Shown piece after piece: positions 13,354 to 20,964 of a DNA stretch of 32,402 bases (positions within the stretch are counted from its first letter, which is position 1; each line of letters starts with the position of its first letter). The notes beneath the pieces are model-generated. The model worked only from the letters and a program-made list of their open reading frames with translations. It searched no databases and was not told the origin of the DNA. The position numbers and the translations under genes were made by a program. The DNA is from Rubricoccus marinus (GTDB lineage Bacteria; Bacteroidota; Rhodothermia; Rhodothermales; Rubricoccaceae), in NCBI RefSeq assembly GCF_002257665.1, contig NZ_MQWB01000001.1:249482-281883 (forward strand). Reading direction: 5' to 3'.

Positions 13354-15474
13354 TTGGAGCGACTCTCCGCCCGCTTGGCCAACGCCCGTCACGCCCGCTT
13401 TGTGGGCCGTGAGGCGGAGCTGTCTCTGTTCGCGGGGGCGTTGGCCTCTGGCGAGGTGGCCGCTCTCGCGGACCCCGACGGTGAGGGCTCTGGCGCGGAG
13501 GGGTTCGTCATCGCGCACGTCTACGGACCCGGGGGGATCGGCAAAACGGCGCTGCTGGACGAGGTCGCGCGGCTGGCGCGGGCGCAGGGGGTGTACGCCG
13601 CCCGGGTGGACGGGCGCGACGTGGAGCCCTCGCCAGAGGCGTTTACCCGCGCCGCGCGCCGCGCGCTGGCTGCGGCCCGCCCGGAGGGCGCCACGCCAGA
13701 GGCCTCTGGCGAAGAGCGGCGGCTGTTGCTCATCGACACGTACGAGGAGATCGAGCGGCTGGACGGGTGGCTCCGCCGCTCGTTCTTGCCCGAGCTGAAC
13801 GCAGGCGACTTGGTGGTCATCGCCGGGCGCCAGAAGCCCTCCTCGGAGTGGCGCGTGGGCTGGGGCGAGGCCGTCGCGATGGTGCCCCTCGGCGGGCTGG
13901 CCAAGCGGGAAGCCGAGGCATACCTCGACGCGGGCGGCGTGCCCGAAGAGGACCGCAGCCGCATCGTGGCCTTTGCGCACGGGCACCCGCTGGCGCTGGC
14001 GCTGGCAGCGGAGCGGCAGCGGCAGCACCCCGAGGAGGGGCCCCTGGCGCTAGAGGCCTTCGACCCCACGGCGTCGCCCGATCTCATGGGCGAGCTCGTC
14101 GCGCGGTTCGTCTCCTCGGTCCCCAGCCGGGCGCACCAGGAAGCGCTGGAGAGCGCGTCCATCGTGCAGACGGTGACCGTCTCGATGCTTTCCGCCTTGC
14201 TCGGTGGCGACGCCTCCGATGCGGCGCCAGAGGCGCTGTTCGCGTGGCTCCGCAGCCTCTCGTTCGTGGAGAGCGACGCGCAGGGGATCCGCCTGCACGA
14301 CGTGGTGAGGGAAACGCTGGAGGCCGACCTCCGCTGGCGCAACGCCGAGCAGCACGAGGCGTTGCTGGCACGCGCGCGGCGCTATTGCGGCCGCGCCCTC
14401 CGCATGGCCTCTGGCGAGGCGGAGCAGCACAAAGCGCTCCGGGACTACCTCCATCTGTACCGGAACAGCGCCGTCGTCAAGCCTTTTTTGAGCCGGCTCA
14501 AGCAGGCATGGAGCGAGGCGGACCTCGCCGGCTCCGGCCCGATGCGGGAGGGCGACGCCGATGCCATCCGCGCGATGGTGGAGGTACATCAGGGGGCGCC
14601 AGAGGCGGAAACCGTCGGCGCGTGGGTGGCCAGCCGGCCGGACGGCGTGGAGGTCTTCCGCCGCAGCGACGGCACCGTCGCGGGGTTCCTGCTAGGGCTC
14701 ACGGTGGACGCGCTGAGCGAGGACGAACGCGCGAGCGATCCGGTCGTGGCGCGGGCGTGGCGCGCGGTGTCCAGTTCGCTGCGGGCGGAGGAGCAGGCGC
14801 TGTTGTTTCGCTCGTGGATGGACGAGGAGGAGGGGCAGGGCGTCTCGGCGGTTCAGAGCCTCGTGTTCGCGCGGACCGTCGCGCGGTACCTCTCCACTCC
14901 CTCGCTCGCGGTCTCCTTCCTCTTCACGACCGCGCCCGACCTGTGGGCGCCGGTCTTCGCCTTTGTCGGCCTGCGCCGCTGGCGCGAGGCGGAGGCGCCC
15001 GGCGGCCCCGCCGCGTTCGGCAAGGACTGGCGCGCGGTCCCGCCAGAGGCCTGGTTGGAGTCGCTGGCCTCTGGCGCCGCAGGCGCCGAGAGTGAGGAGG
15101 CCGCCGAGCCGCTCCTGGTGCTCAACCGCGACGCCTTCGCCGAGGCCGTCCGCGAGGCGCTCAAGGCATACGCGCGCCCGCACGACCTGACGGAGAGCCC
15201 GCTGCTCCGCGCCCGCGTCGTCCGCGAGGCCTCTGGCGACGAGCCGATCGGCGCCCTGCGCGGTCTCCTTCGCGAGGCTGCGGCTCAGCTGGAGAGCGGC
15301 CCGCGCGACAGCCGGTACTTCCGCGCGCTGGACCTCACCTACTTCCGCCCGGCGCCCACGCAGGCTATCGCCGCCGAGCGGCTGGACCTCCCCTTCAGCA
15401 CCTACCGCCGCCACCTCGGCCGCGGCGTGGACCACGTCGTGGAGGACCTCTGGCGCCGCGAGACAGGCGGCTAG
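13354..15474 (+). CDS. STAND-type ATPase with C-terminal helix-turn-helix-like region
   Basis: This 706-residue protein opens with the FVGREAEL motif that starts many STAND/AAA regulators. A Walker A loop GPGGIGKT follows at 58-65, a Walker B LLLIDTYEE near 123-131, a sensor-like VVIAGRQ, and an LPLAL-like block (GHPLALALA) typical of the winged-helix side of STAND ATPases. The middle is helical. The C-terminus (PTQAIAAERLDLPFSTYRRHLGRGVDHVVEDLW) resembles a small DNA-binding helix-turn-helix, so a signal-responsive transcription regulator is the best guess. The start is TTG at 13354, the only start in frame before the FVGRE motif. The gene is divergent from DUF4331 (147-bp gap) and could regulate it, but that is inference. 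A repeat-derived Ala-Thr-Pro-Glu-Ala-Ser-Gly stretch precedes Walker B (13694-13711). Confidence 0.82.
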   Translation: MERLSARLANARHARFVGREAELSLFAGALASGEVAALADPDGEGSGAEGFVIAHVYGPGGIGKTALLDEVARLARAQGVYAARVDGRDVEPSPEAFTRAARRALAAARPEGATPEASGEERRLLLIDTYEEIERLDGWLRRSFLPELNAGDLVVIAGRQKPSSEWRVGWGEAVAMVPLGGLAKREAEAYLDAGGVPEEDRSRIVAFAHGHPLALALAAERQRQHPEEGPLALEAFDPTASPDLMGELVARFVSSVPSRAHQEALESASIVQTVTVSMLSALLGGDASDAAPEALFAWLRSLSFVESDAQGIRLHDVVRETLEADLRWRNAEQHEALLARARRYCGRALRMASGEAEQHKALRDYLHLYRNSAVVKPFLSRLKQAWSEADLAGSGPMREGDADAIRAMVEVHQGAPEAETVGAWVASRPDGVEVFRRSDGTVAGFLLGLTVDALSEDERASDPVVARAWRAVSSSLRAEEQALLFRSWMDEEEGQGVSAVQSLVFARTVARYLSTPSLAVSFLFTTAPDLWAPVFAFVGLRRWREAEAPGGPAAFGKDWRAVPPEAWLESLASGAAGAESEEAAEPLLVLNRDAFAEAVREALKAYARPHDLTESPLLRARVVREASGDEPIGALRGLLREAAAQLESGPRDSRYFRALDLTYFRPAPTQAIAAERLDLPFSTYRRHLGRGVDHVVEDLWRRETGG

Positions 15475-15486
15475 CAGCGCCAGAGG

Positions 15487-15888
15487 CTAGAACGCGCCCA
15501 GGATGGCGCCCGCGATGGTGTAGTACGCGACGTGGTAGCCCGCGTCGATGGCGAACAGCGCGAACGGCTTCTGCGAGAACAGGTACGTCACGCCCATCGC
15601 CGTGGCCACCCACGCGGCGCCGATGCCCAGCCCCGTCAGCGCGCCCGACCCCGTGGTGGTCTCTGGCGGCAGGAACAGCGCCAGGACCACGACGGCAATG
15701 ATCTGGAGCGCCAGCGCGCCGCCGTAGGTCGCGGCCATGTTGGCGCTCTGAATCTTCTCGTCGGTGACGCCGGAGAGCGCCTGCCATCGCTTCCCAAAGA
15801 GGAGCGGGCCGTACCACACGGCGCCGAGCGCGAACGCCGAGGAGGAGGCGACGAAAACGGCGATCCAGTTGACAGAGGAGACGTCCAT
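15487..15888 (-). CDS. DUF1761 membrane protein
   Basis: This 133-residue protein matches DUF1761: VNWIAVFVASSSAFALGAVWYGPLLFGKRW at the N-terminus (given here only as pattern), then GVTDEKI, and about four hydrophobic helices, including LQIIAVVVLALFLPP, GIGAAWVATAMGVTYLF and a final YHVAYYTIAGAILGAF. Function is unknown for the family. The stop is 12 bp from the stop of the convergent STAND gene. The start at 15888 leaves a 150-bp divergent region to the photolyase gene. There is one 9-bp repeat copy near 15660. Confidence 0.85.
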   Translation of the reverse strand: MDVSSVNWIAVFVASSSAFALGAVWYGPLLFGKRWQALSGVTDEKIQSANMAATYGGALALQIIAVVVLALFLPPETTTGSGALTGLGIGAAWVATAMGVTYLFSQKPFALFAIDAGYHVAYYTIAGAILGAF

Positions 15889-16038
15889 GTCCGATCCGGG
15901 AGTGAGCCCTCAGCCTACGAGGCGCGCGCGCCAGAGGCCAGATGTGCGCGCGTGTGTCACCGGGCGATCCCTGCTCCTGCGCCTCTGGCGGAACGCCGCG
16001 CGGGCCGCGCGATCCAACCCGCCCCTCCGCACACGCCC

Positions 16039-17610
16039 ATGTCCGCGCCCGTTCTCTGGTGGCTCAAGAAAGACTTCCGCCTGGCGGACAACCCCGCGCT
16101 GATGGCGGCCTTGGACGCGGGCGAGACCGTGCTCCCCGTCTTCCTCTTCGAGCCCGCGTTGCTGGAGGCCGAGGAGACGAGCGCCTTCCACGTCGCCGCG
16201 TGGTGCGAGGCGCTGACTGACCTGCGCCAGAGGATCCCCGTCCTCTGCCTCCGCGGCGACGCGCCAGAGGCGCTGGAGCGGCTGCGCGACGCCACGGGCT
16301 TCGCCGAGATGCACTCCCACGAGGAGGTCGGGAGCAGCGTCACGTTCGAGCGCGACAAGGCCGTCGCAGCCTGGGCGCGGGTCTCTGGCGTGGCGTGGCA
16401 CGAGCACCGGCAGACGGCGGTTTTCCGCGGCGGGCTGGACCGCAACAAGCGCTCGGCGCTCTGGAACGGGTTCATGAAGGAGACGCCTCTGGCGGCGCCC
16501 GGAGATGCCGACCTCGCGCGGATCGTCGTCTCGCCCCAGGCCGAGGCGTTGCAGATGGCCGAGCCTTTGGCGCCCGAAGCCTTCGGGCACCCGCTGGCCG
16601 ACGCGCAGGCCGAACTCCGCCAGCCCGTGAGCGAGACGGCGGCGCACGACACGCTCACCGATTTTCTCACCGCCAGAGGCAAGTGCTACTCGGGCGGCAT
16701 CTCGTCGCCCAACCTCGCCTTTGTGTGCGGCTCGCGGCTCTCGGTCCACCTCGCGTGGGGCACGCTGACGGGCCGCCAGGCCTACGCCGCGACGCTTGCG
16801 CGCATCGCGGAGGTCAAAGGCATCGAGTCGCCAGAGGCGAAGCAGTGGAGCAAGTCGCTGCGCAGCTTCAAAAGCCGTCTGCACTGGCGCGACCACTTTA
16901 TCCAGCGCCTCGAATCCGAGCCGCAGATGGAGTTCACGCCGCTCAACCCGGCCTACGAGGACCTCCCGGCGCCTGGCGACGAGCACCTCGACGCATGGCT
17001 CGAAGGCCGGACCGGCTGGCCGCTCGTGGACGCGTGCATGCGCTGCGCCGCCCAGACCGGCTTCCTCAACTTCCGCATGCGCGCGATGGTGACCAGCGCG
17101 GCCGTCCACAGCCTCCGCATCGACTGGCGCAAAACGCTCTACCCGACCGCCCGCCTCTGGGCCGACTACGAGCCCGGCATCCACATCGCGCAAACGCAGA
17201 TGCAGGCGGGCGTCGTCGGCATCAACCAACTCCGCGTCTACTCCCCCAACAAACAGCTCTCCGACCACGACCCGGAGGCCGAGTTCGTGCAGCGCTGGGT
17301 ACCAGAGCTCGCGGACACCCCGCCCGAGGCCATCCTCAAGCACCACGAGCGGCCTCTGGCGGACTACCCGGCGCCCCTCGTGGACTGGTGGGCGAACTCG
17401 AAGGAGATGAAGGCGGACTACTACGCCATCAAGGGCACGCCAGAGGCCAAGGCCCACGCCGAGCGCGTCTACGAGCGCCACGGCTCGCGCCGCCACGCCT
17501 CCAGCCGGACGTGGAAGAGCAACGTCGGCCGCGTCTCGAAAAAGACGGGCCCGGCGAAGACGAAGAAGGCCACGCTGCCCCACTCGCTCCCGCTCTTTCC
17601 CGACGAGTGA
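16039..17610 (+). CDS. Cryptochrome/photolyase family flavoprotein
   Basis: This 523-residue protein has an N-terminal photolyase alpha/beta domain (LWWLKKDFRLADNPALMAAL, LPVFLFEPALL) at ~1-130. The C-terminal FAD-binding domain (~240-480) shows HWRDHFIQRLE, GRTGWPLVDACMRCAAQTGFLNFRMRAM, a pattern close to the canonical 'TG-PLVDA-MR-L--TG-N-R-R', and YSPNKQLSDHDPEAEFVQRW. The usual GNWQW flavin-site motif is replaced by HIAQTQMQAGVVG. This points to a cryptochrome-like branch rather than classic class I photolyase. Either blue-light DNA repair or light sensing is possible. The C-terminus is basic (KKTGPAKTKKA). ATG 16039 begins directly at the first beta-strand. The second photolyase gene lies 383 bp downstream. 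Several 9-bp repeats fall in the linker between domains. Confidence 0.9.
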   Translation: MSAPVLWWLKKDFRLADNPALMAALDAGETVLPVFLFEPALLEAEETSAFHVAAWCEALTDLRQRIPVLCLRGDAPEALERLRDATGFAEMHSHEEVGSSVTFERDKAVAAWARVSGVAWHEHRQTAVFRGGLDRNKRSALWNGFMKETPLAAPGDADLARIVVSPQAEALQMAEPLAPEAFGHPLADAQAELRQPVSETAAHDTLTDFLTARGKCYSGGISSPNLAFVCGSRLSVHLAWGTLTGRQAYAATLARIAEVKGIESPEAKQWSKSLRSFKSRLHWRDHFIQRLESEPQMEFTPLNPAYEDLPAPGDEHLDAWLEGRTGWPLVDACMRCAAQTGFLNFRMRAMVTSAAVHSLRIDWRKTLYPTARLWADYEPGIHIAQTQMQAGVVGINQLRVYSPNKQLSDHDPEAEFVQRWVPELADTPPEAILKHHERPLADYPAPLVDWWANSKEMKADYYAIKGTPEAKAHAERVYERHGSRRHASSRTWKSNVGRVSKKTGPAKTKKATLPHSLPLFPDE

Positions 17611-17611
17611 G

Positions 17612-17628
17612 GCCTCTGGCGCCAGAGG
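17612..17628. repeat. 9-bp word palindrome after the first photolyase
   Basis: GCCTCTGGCGCCAGAGG begins 2 bp after the stop codon; the position is typical of a hairpin placed at a transcript end. Confidence 0.75.
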
Positions 17629-17655
17629 GGTGGGGGGCTGCGGTGATGCGAGGCA

Positions 17656-17900
17656 ACCCCCTGAAAAACGCGCCTGCAACGGCGGTTTTTCTGTCCCCCT
17701 CAAGAGAGGGACAGGTGACACCGAGCGGTGGGCAGAACGTTTTGGCACAGCGACTCTTACGATTCAGATCTGAACTGTCCCCGCTTTGAGGGGGACAGAG
17801 AACGCGACGCCGTGCCGCCCACTCAACGCGCCGGCCCCCACCCCTCCCTTGAGGGTGGAGACGGAGCACCGCCCCGAGCGTTCTCAGGGGGTTCTACCCC
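17656..17900. repeat. Inverted pair of bipartite double-hairpin elements
   Basis: The 383-bp gap between the two photolyase genes is mostly this element. The reverse-oriented half (17656-17714) has ACCCCC, then a hairpin GAAAAAC-g-CGCC/GGCG-GTTTTTC (17663-17691) and a palindrome CTGTCCC...GGGACAG (17691-17714). The forward half starts with CTGTCCCC...GGGGACAG at 17775-17798. A degenerate continuation with CACCC...GGGTG (17840-17858) and a CGCC-containing hairpin ends in AGGGGGT near 17891. About 60 bp separate the halves. The same parts recur at 20730-20788 and 31921-32089 with different but self-complementary arms. Confidence 0.7.
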
Positions 17901-17993
17901 GCCGCGCGCCGAGCCCGCCCCTCTGGCGCCCGAGCCTGCCCCGTATCCCTCCGCATCCCGGCGCGCGAACGCGCGCACATCCCTCCTCACCCC

Positions 17994-19460
17994 ATGGACG
18001 CCCTCGACGCCCTCCGCCTCCGCACCCGCCGCCTGACGGAGACCCGCACCGCCGCCGACGGCGACTACGTGCTGTGCTGGCTCATGCAGGCCCTCCGCGC
18101 CGAGGAGAACCCGACGCTCGACGCCGCCATCGCGCTGGGCAACGCCAGAGGTCTGCCGGTTGTCGTCGTGCACACGGTGGAGACGGCATACCCGTACGCG
18201 AGCCACCGCCTGAGCCGGTTTATGCTGGAGGCGAGCCGCGAACTGGAAGCGGGCATCGAGGCCCGTGGCCTCCGGTTCGTGCGCTACGTGCGCCGGGCCT
18301 CTGGCGAGCCGACCGTCGAGGCCGTGGCGCGGCTGGCGGAGCGCGCCGCGACGGTCGTGCTGGACGACATCCCGACGTTCGTGACGCGGACCTACGCCGA
18401 CTACCTCGCCGCGCACATCTCGCGCGAGGTCCTGGCCGTCGACGCCTGCTGCGCCGTGCCGATGAACGCCTTTCCCGAGCCTCTGGCGACGACCAAGGCG
18501 TTCCGCGCCGCGCACACCACACTCCGCGACGACCATCTCGGCCTCGACCTCCGCCAGAGGCCGGACGTGGGCGCCTTCACCGGCGACCTCGACATCGTGC
18601 AGACGCCTCTCGCGGACCTCGACGCCAGCGGCCTGGACGCGCTCTGCGCCGAGCAGGGAATCGACATGACGCTCCCGCCCGTCGAGCGCTGGAGCGGGAG
18701 CCGGGAGGCAGCGCTGGAGCGGCTGCGATTCGCGGTCGAGAACGTGCTCGAACGGTACAAGTGGACGCGCAACAACCCGGCGCTGGAAGACGCGAGCGCC
18801 GAGATCTCGCCGTGGATGCACTTCGGCCAGCTGAGCCCGCGCGAAGTCGCCGAAGCCGTGCTGCACGCCGAGGCCTCTGGCGACGTGCATCCCGCCGCAC
18901 GATGGAAGTTTCTGGACGAGACGCTGACGTGGCGCGAGTACTACCACCACCGCTGCCGCACCGTCCCGGGCTTCTCCAACTGGAGCGGCCTACCCGAGTA
19001 CGCCCGCAAGACGATGCAGGCCCACGCCGACGACCCGCGCCCGCAGATCTACAGCGTGGACGAACTCCTCCACGGCGAAACCGACGACCCGCTCTGGAAC
19101 GCCGCGCAGAAGCAGTTCCTCCTGGACGGCTGGATGAACAACAACCTGCGGATGTACTGGGTCAAGCAGATCCTCAAGTGGCGTCCCACGCCCCAGGACG
19201 CCTGGGCCACGGCCTGCTACCTCAACGACCGCCTGAGCTACGACGGCCGCGACGCCTCCACCTACGGCGGCATCCGCTGGGGCTTCGGCGAGGCCAAGCC
19301 GTACGACGAGCAGCCCATCTACGGCACCGTCTCGCGCAAGACGAGCGCCGCGCTCATGAAGCGTCCCGGCATGCGGGAGTGGATGGAACGCGAGGCCTCT
19401 CGCGGCACCTACCGCGTGGACGTGCCCGAGGAGCCACCGGAGTTCGAGCGATACTTGTAG
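17994..19460 (+). CDS. Class II-like deoxyribodipyrimidine photolyase
   Basis: This 488-residue protein has class II features. The N-terminal domain has DYVLCWLMQALRAEENPTLDAAI and GLPVVVVHTV (class II pattern 'yVlYWmq-a-Ra--N-AL--Ai'). The FAD domain has ISPWMHFGQLSPREVAEAVL, LDETLTWREYYHH, and LWNAAQKQFLLDGWMNNNLRMYW, followed by VKQILKWRPTPQDAW. The C-terminal DGRDASTYGGIRWGFG and IYGTVSRKTS correspond to the class II 'RDPNGY-G--W--G' block. It would use blue light and reduced FAD to split cyclobutane pyrimidine dimers in DNA in the cytoplasm. The start ATG 17994 gives the expected short N-terminal helix. It differs strongly from the preceding cryptochrome-like gene, so the pair is not a recent duplication. 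Five or so 9-bp repeats lie inside. Confidence 0.9.
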   Translation: MDALDALRLRTRRLTETRTAADGDYVLCWLMQALRAEENPTLDAAIALGNARGLPVVVVHTVETAYPYASHRLSRFMLEASRELEAGIEARGLRFVRYVRRASGEPTVEAVARLAERAATVVLDDIPTFVTRTYADYLAAHISREVLAVDACCAVPMNAFPEPLATTKAFRAAHTTLRDDHLGLDLRQRPDVGAFTGDLDIVQTPLADLDASGLDALCAEQGIDMTLPPVERWSGSREAALERLRFAVENVLERYKWTRNNPALEDASAEISPWMHFGQLSPREVAEAVLHAEASGDVHPAARWKFLDETLTWREYYHHRCRTVPGFSNWSGLPEYARKTMQAHADDPRPQIYSVDELLHGETDDPLWNAAQKQFLLDGWMNNNLRMYWVKQILKWRPTPQDAWATACYLNDRLSYDGRDASTYGGIRWGFGEAKPYDEQPIYGTVSRKTSAALMKRPGMREWMEREASRGTYRVDVPEEPPEFERYL

Positions 19461-19486
19461 GGATGCGGTGGGAGGTGGCCGCGCAG

Positions 19487-19504
19487 GCCTCTGGCGCCAG
19501 AGGC
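19487..19504. repeat. 9-bp word palindrome GCCTCTGGCGCCAGAGGC
   Basis: Perfect 18-bp palindrome 26 bp after the photolyase II stop. Confidence 0.85.
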
Positions 19505-19535
19505 GAACCGGTTTGGACCGCCTGCCAACCCCGAG

Positions 19536-19625
19536 GGTGTCATCGCGAGCGAAGCGCGGCGATCTCACGACGCCGAGCGCAGACCCAGCAGATCGCCACG
19601 TCGCTGCGCTCCTCGCGATGACACC
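19536..19625. repeat. 90-bp imperfect inverted repeat (GGTGTCATCGCGAGCG family)
   Basis: Left end GGTGTCATCGCGAGCGAAGC with GCGGCGATCT, right end AGATCGCC with GCGCTCCTCGCGATGACACC. The two ends are complementary over ~30 bp with a few mismatches. Repeats of the type 'GTCATCGCGAGCGAAGC...' are scattered in many bacterial genomes. Only one copy is in this window. Confidence 0.7.
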
Positions 19626-19641
19626 GGATTGGAGCGTCGTC

Positions 19642-19887
19642 CTACTGGCCGGCGGCCTCTGGCGCCCCCCGGTTGTCCACGACGCCGCGCACGTTCGTGA
19701 CCGCGAGGAAGACCTGAAGCGCGACCAGCGCCCAGGCCGCGTCGTGTACGCCCCAGACGACCCAGAGCACATTGGAAACGAGGAAAAGGCCGAAGCCCCA
19801 CAGGCGGCGCCGCTGCGCGTCCGACGCGACGAGCCAGCCGCTGGCGACGGTGACGGCCATGGCAGGCCATTGGAGGAGATCAAGCAT
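19642..19887 (-). CDS. Small three-helix membrane protein
   Basis: This 81-residue protein consists almost entirely of three hydrophobic helices: LLQWPAMAVTVASGWLVA, RRLWGFGLFLVSNVLWVVWGV and AWALVALQVFLAVTNVRGV. A short charged loop, SDAQRRR, sits between the first two, and it ends in a polar tail. The SNxLWVxWG pattern and size recall half-transporters of the SemiSWEET or PnuC type, but I cannot assign it. It probably sits in the inner membrane. ATG 19887 gives a start directly before helix 1; the frame is open far upstream, over the divergent gene, and is rejected there. It is divergent from the ZIP-like gene (57-bp gap). Confidence 0.65.
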   Translation of the reverse strand: MLDLLQWPAMAVTVASGWLVASDAQRRRLWGFGLFLVSNVLWVVWGVHDAAWALVALQVFLAVTNVRGVVDNRGAPEAAGQ

Positions 19888-19944
19888 GAGAGGCGAGAAG
19901 AGAAGGGGCGCATTGGTGCCGCCAGAGGCGAGTAGGTTCCAGCC

Positions 19945-20676
19945 ATGCCCGCCCTCTTGCCGCTCTCGCTCGCGATTGCCCTGGCCGCCATCCACGTGTT
20001 CGGCTGGCGGCTGCGTTTTCTGAGCGTGCTCCCGCGCAGCGCGTGGCTCTCGTTCGCCGGCGGCACGTCGGTCGCGTACGTGTTCGTGCACCTCCTGCCC
20101 GAGATGGCGGCGCTCCAGGAGGCGCTCGCCGAGCGGGTCGCCGGGTTCGAGCTGTTCGAGGCGCGTCACGTGTGGCTTCTGGCGCTGGCGGGGCTCGTCG
20201 CGTTCTATGGGCTGGAGCACCTCGCCTCGCGCTCGCGAGAGGAGGGCCAGGACGAGGCAATGGACCGCACCGGCGCAGGCGTCTTCTGGGTCCACATGGC
20301 GAGCTACGGCGTCTACAACGTGCTCGTGGGCTACCTCCTCGCGTGGGGCGAGAGCCGCACGACGAGCGGCGTGCTCCTGTTCGCCCTCGCGATGGCGTTC
20401 CACTTCGTCGTCAACGACACCGGCCTGCGGCACGACCACAAGGAGCGCTACCTCCACGTCGGGCGGTGGCTCCTGGCGGGTGCCGTCGTCCTGGGCTGCG
20501 GCCTGGGCTTCGTGACTGAGGTGAGCGAAGCGACCATCGCGGCGCTGCTGGGCATCCTCGGGGGCAGCGTGATCCTGAACGTGCTCAAGGAGGAACTCCC
20601 GGAGGAGCGCGAGAGCCGGTTCTGGCCCTTCCTCGCGGGCGCGGTCGCGTACTCCGCGCTGCTGCTGCTGGTCTGA
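19945..20676 (+). CDS. ZIP-like integral membrane protein
   Basis: This 243-residue protein has about eight hydrophobic helices. The second carries SVAYVFVHLLPEM, like the HxxPE segments of ZIP metal transporters. Later come ASYGVYNVLVGYLLAWGE, FHFVVNDTGLRHDHKERY and GGSVILNVLKEELPEERESRFWPF. Histidines and acids within helices (HLLPE, FHFVVND, GLRHDH) fit a metal-transport fold. Classic ZIP paired motifs (HNxxEG) are not all visible, so I call it ZIP-like only. Inner membrane. A cytosolic acidic loop (SRSREEGQDEAMDRTG) separates helices 3 and 4. The start ATG 19945 is close to a TAGGTTCC stretch at 19933. The coding part has no 9-bp repeat, and one starts after the stop (20678). Confidence 0.7.
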   Translation: MPALLPLSLAIALAAIHVFGWRLRFLSVLPRSAWLSFAGGTSVAYVFVHLLPEMAALQEALAERVAGFELFEARHVWLLALAGLVAFYGLEHLASRSREEGQDEAMDRTGAGVFWVHMASYGVYNVLVGYLLAWGESRTTSGVLLFALAMAFHFVVNDTGLRHDHKERYLHVGRWLLAGAVVLGCGLGFVTEVSEATIAALLGILGGSVILNVLKEELPEERESRFWPFLAGAVAYSALLLLV

Positions 20677-20729
20677 GCCTCTGGCGGGGCGCCGCGCCCT
20701 CTCGGTCTGCGCGTCGCCCTCGATCGAAA

Positions 20730-20788
20730 CTGTCCCTCTCTTCGAGGGGGACCGTTCAACCGCCGTTCAGGCGAGTTGAACAGGGGGT
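20730..20788 (+). repeat. Bipartite double-hairpin element, forward half
   Basis: Palindrome CTGTCCCTC...GAGGGGGAC (20730-20752), then hairpin GTTCAAC-CGCC, loop GTTCA, GGCG-a-GTTGAAC (20754-20781) and the tail AGGGGGT (20782-20788). The arms differ from those at 17663 and 32052 yet remain complementary. Confidence 0.75.
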
Positions 20789-20846
20789 GGGTGCGCCTAG
20801 CCGCAGACCCGCCTGAGGCTCTTGGCGCCAGAGGCAAAAAGCATTT

Positions 20847-20881
20847 CCTCCTCCCCAGCCGGGGGAGGCTGGGAGGGGAGG
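20847..20881. repeat. CCTCCCCAGCC / GGCTGGGAGG hairpin
   Basis: CCTCCTCCCCAGCC, GGGGG, then AGGCTGGGAGGGGAGG: a strong imperfect hairpin in the 288-bp gap before pgm. There is one copy here. It could be a terminator for the ZIP-like gene or a further REP-like family. Confidence 0.5.
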
Positions 20882-20891
20882 TTCAGAATCA

Positions 20892-20909
20892 CGCCAGAGG
20901 CCTCTGGCG
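20892..20909. repeat. 9-bp word in tail-to-tail palindrome CGCCAGAGGCCTCTGGCG
   Basis: Perfect 18-bp palindrome 56 bp upstream of the pgm ATG. Confidence 0.85.
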
Positions 20910-20964
20910 GTGGAACCGGGCGTAGAATCTCTCTATCCCTCTGAACCCTGACGCACTCCGACTC

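Noticed and set aside
15910-17748. Minus-strand ORF (612 codons) opposite the first photolyase
   Set aside because: Shadow; composition and lack of domains.
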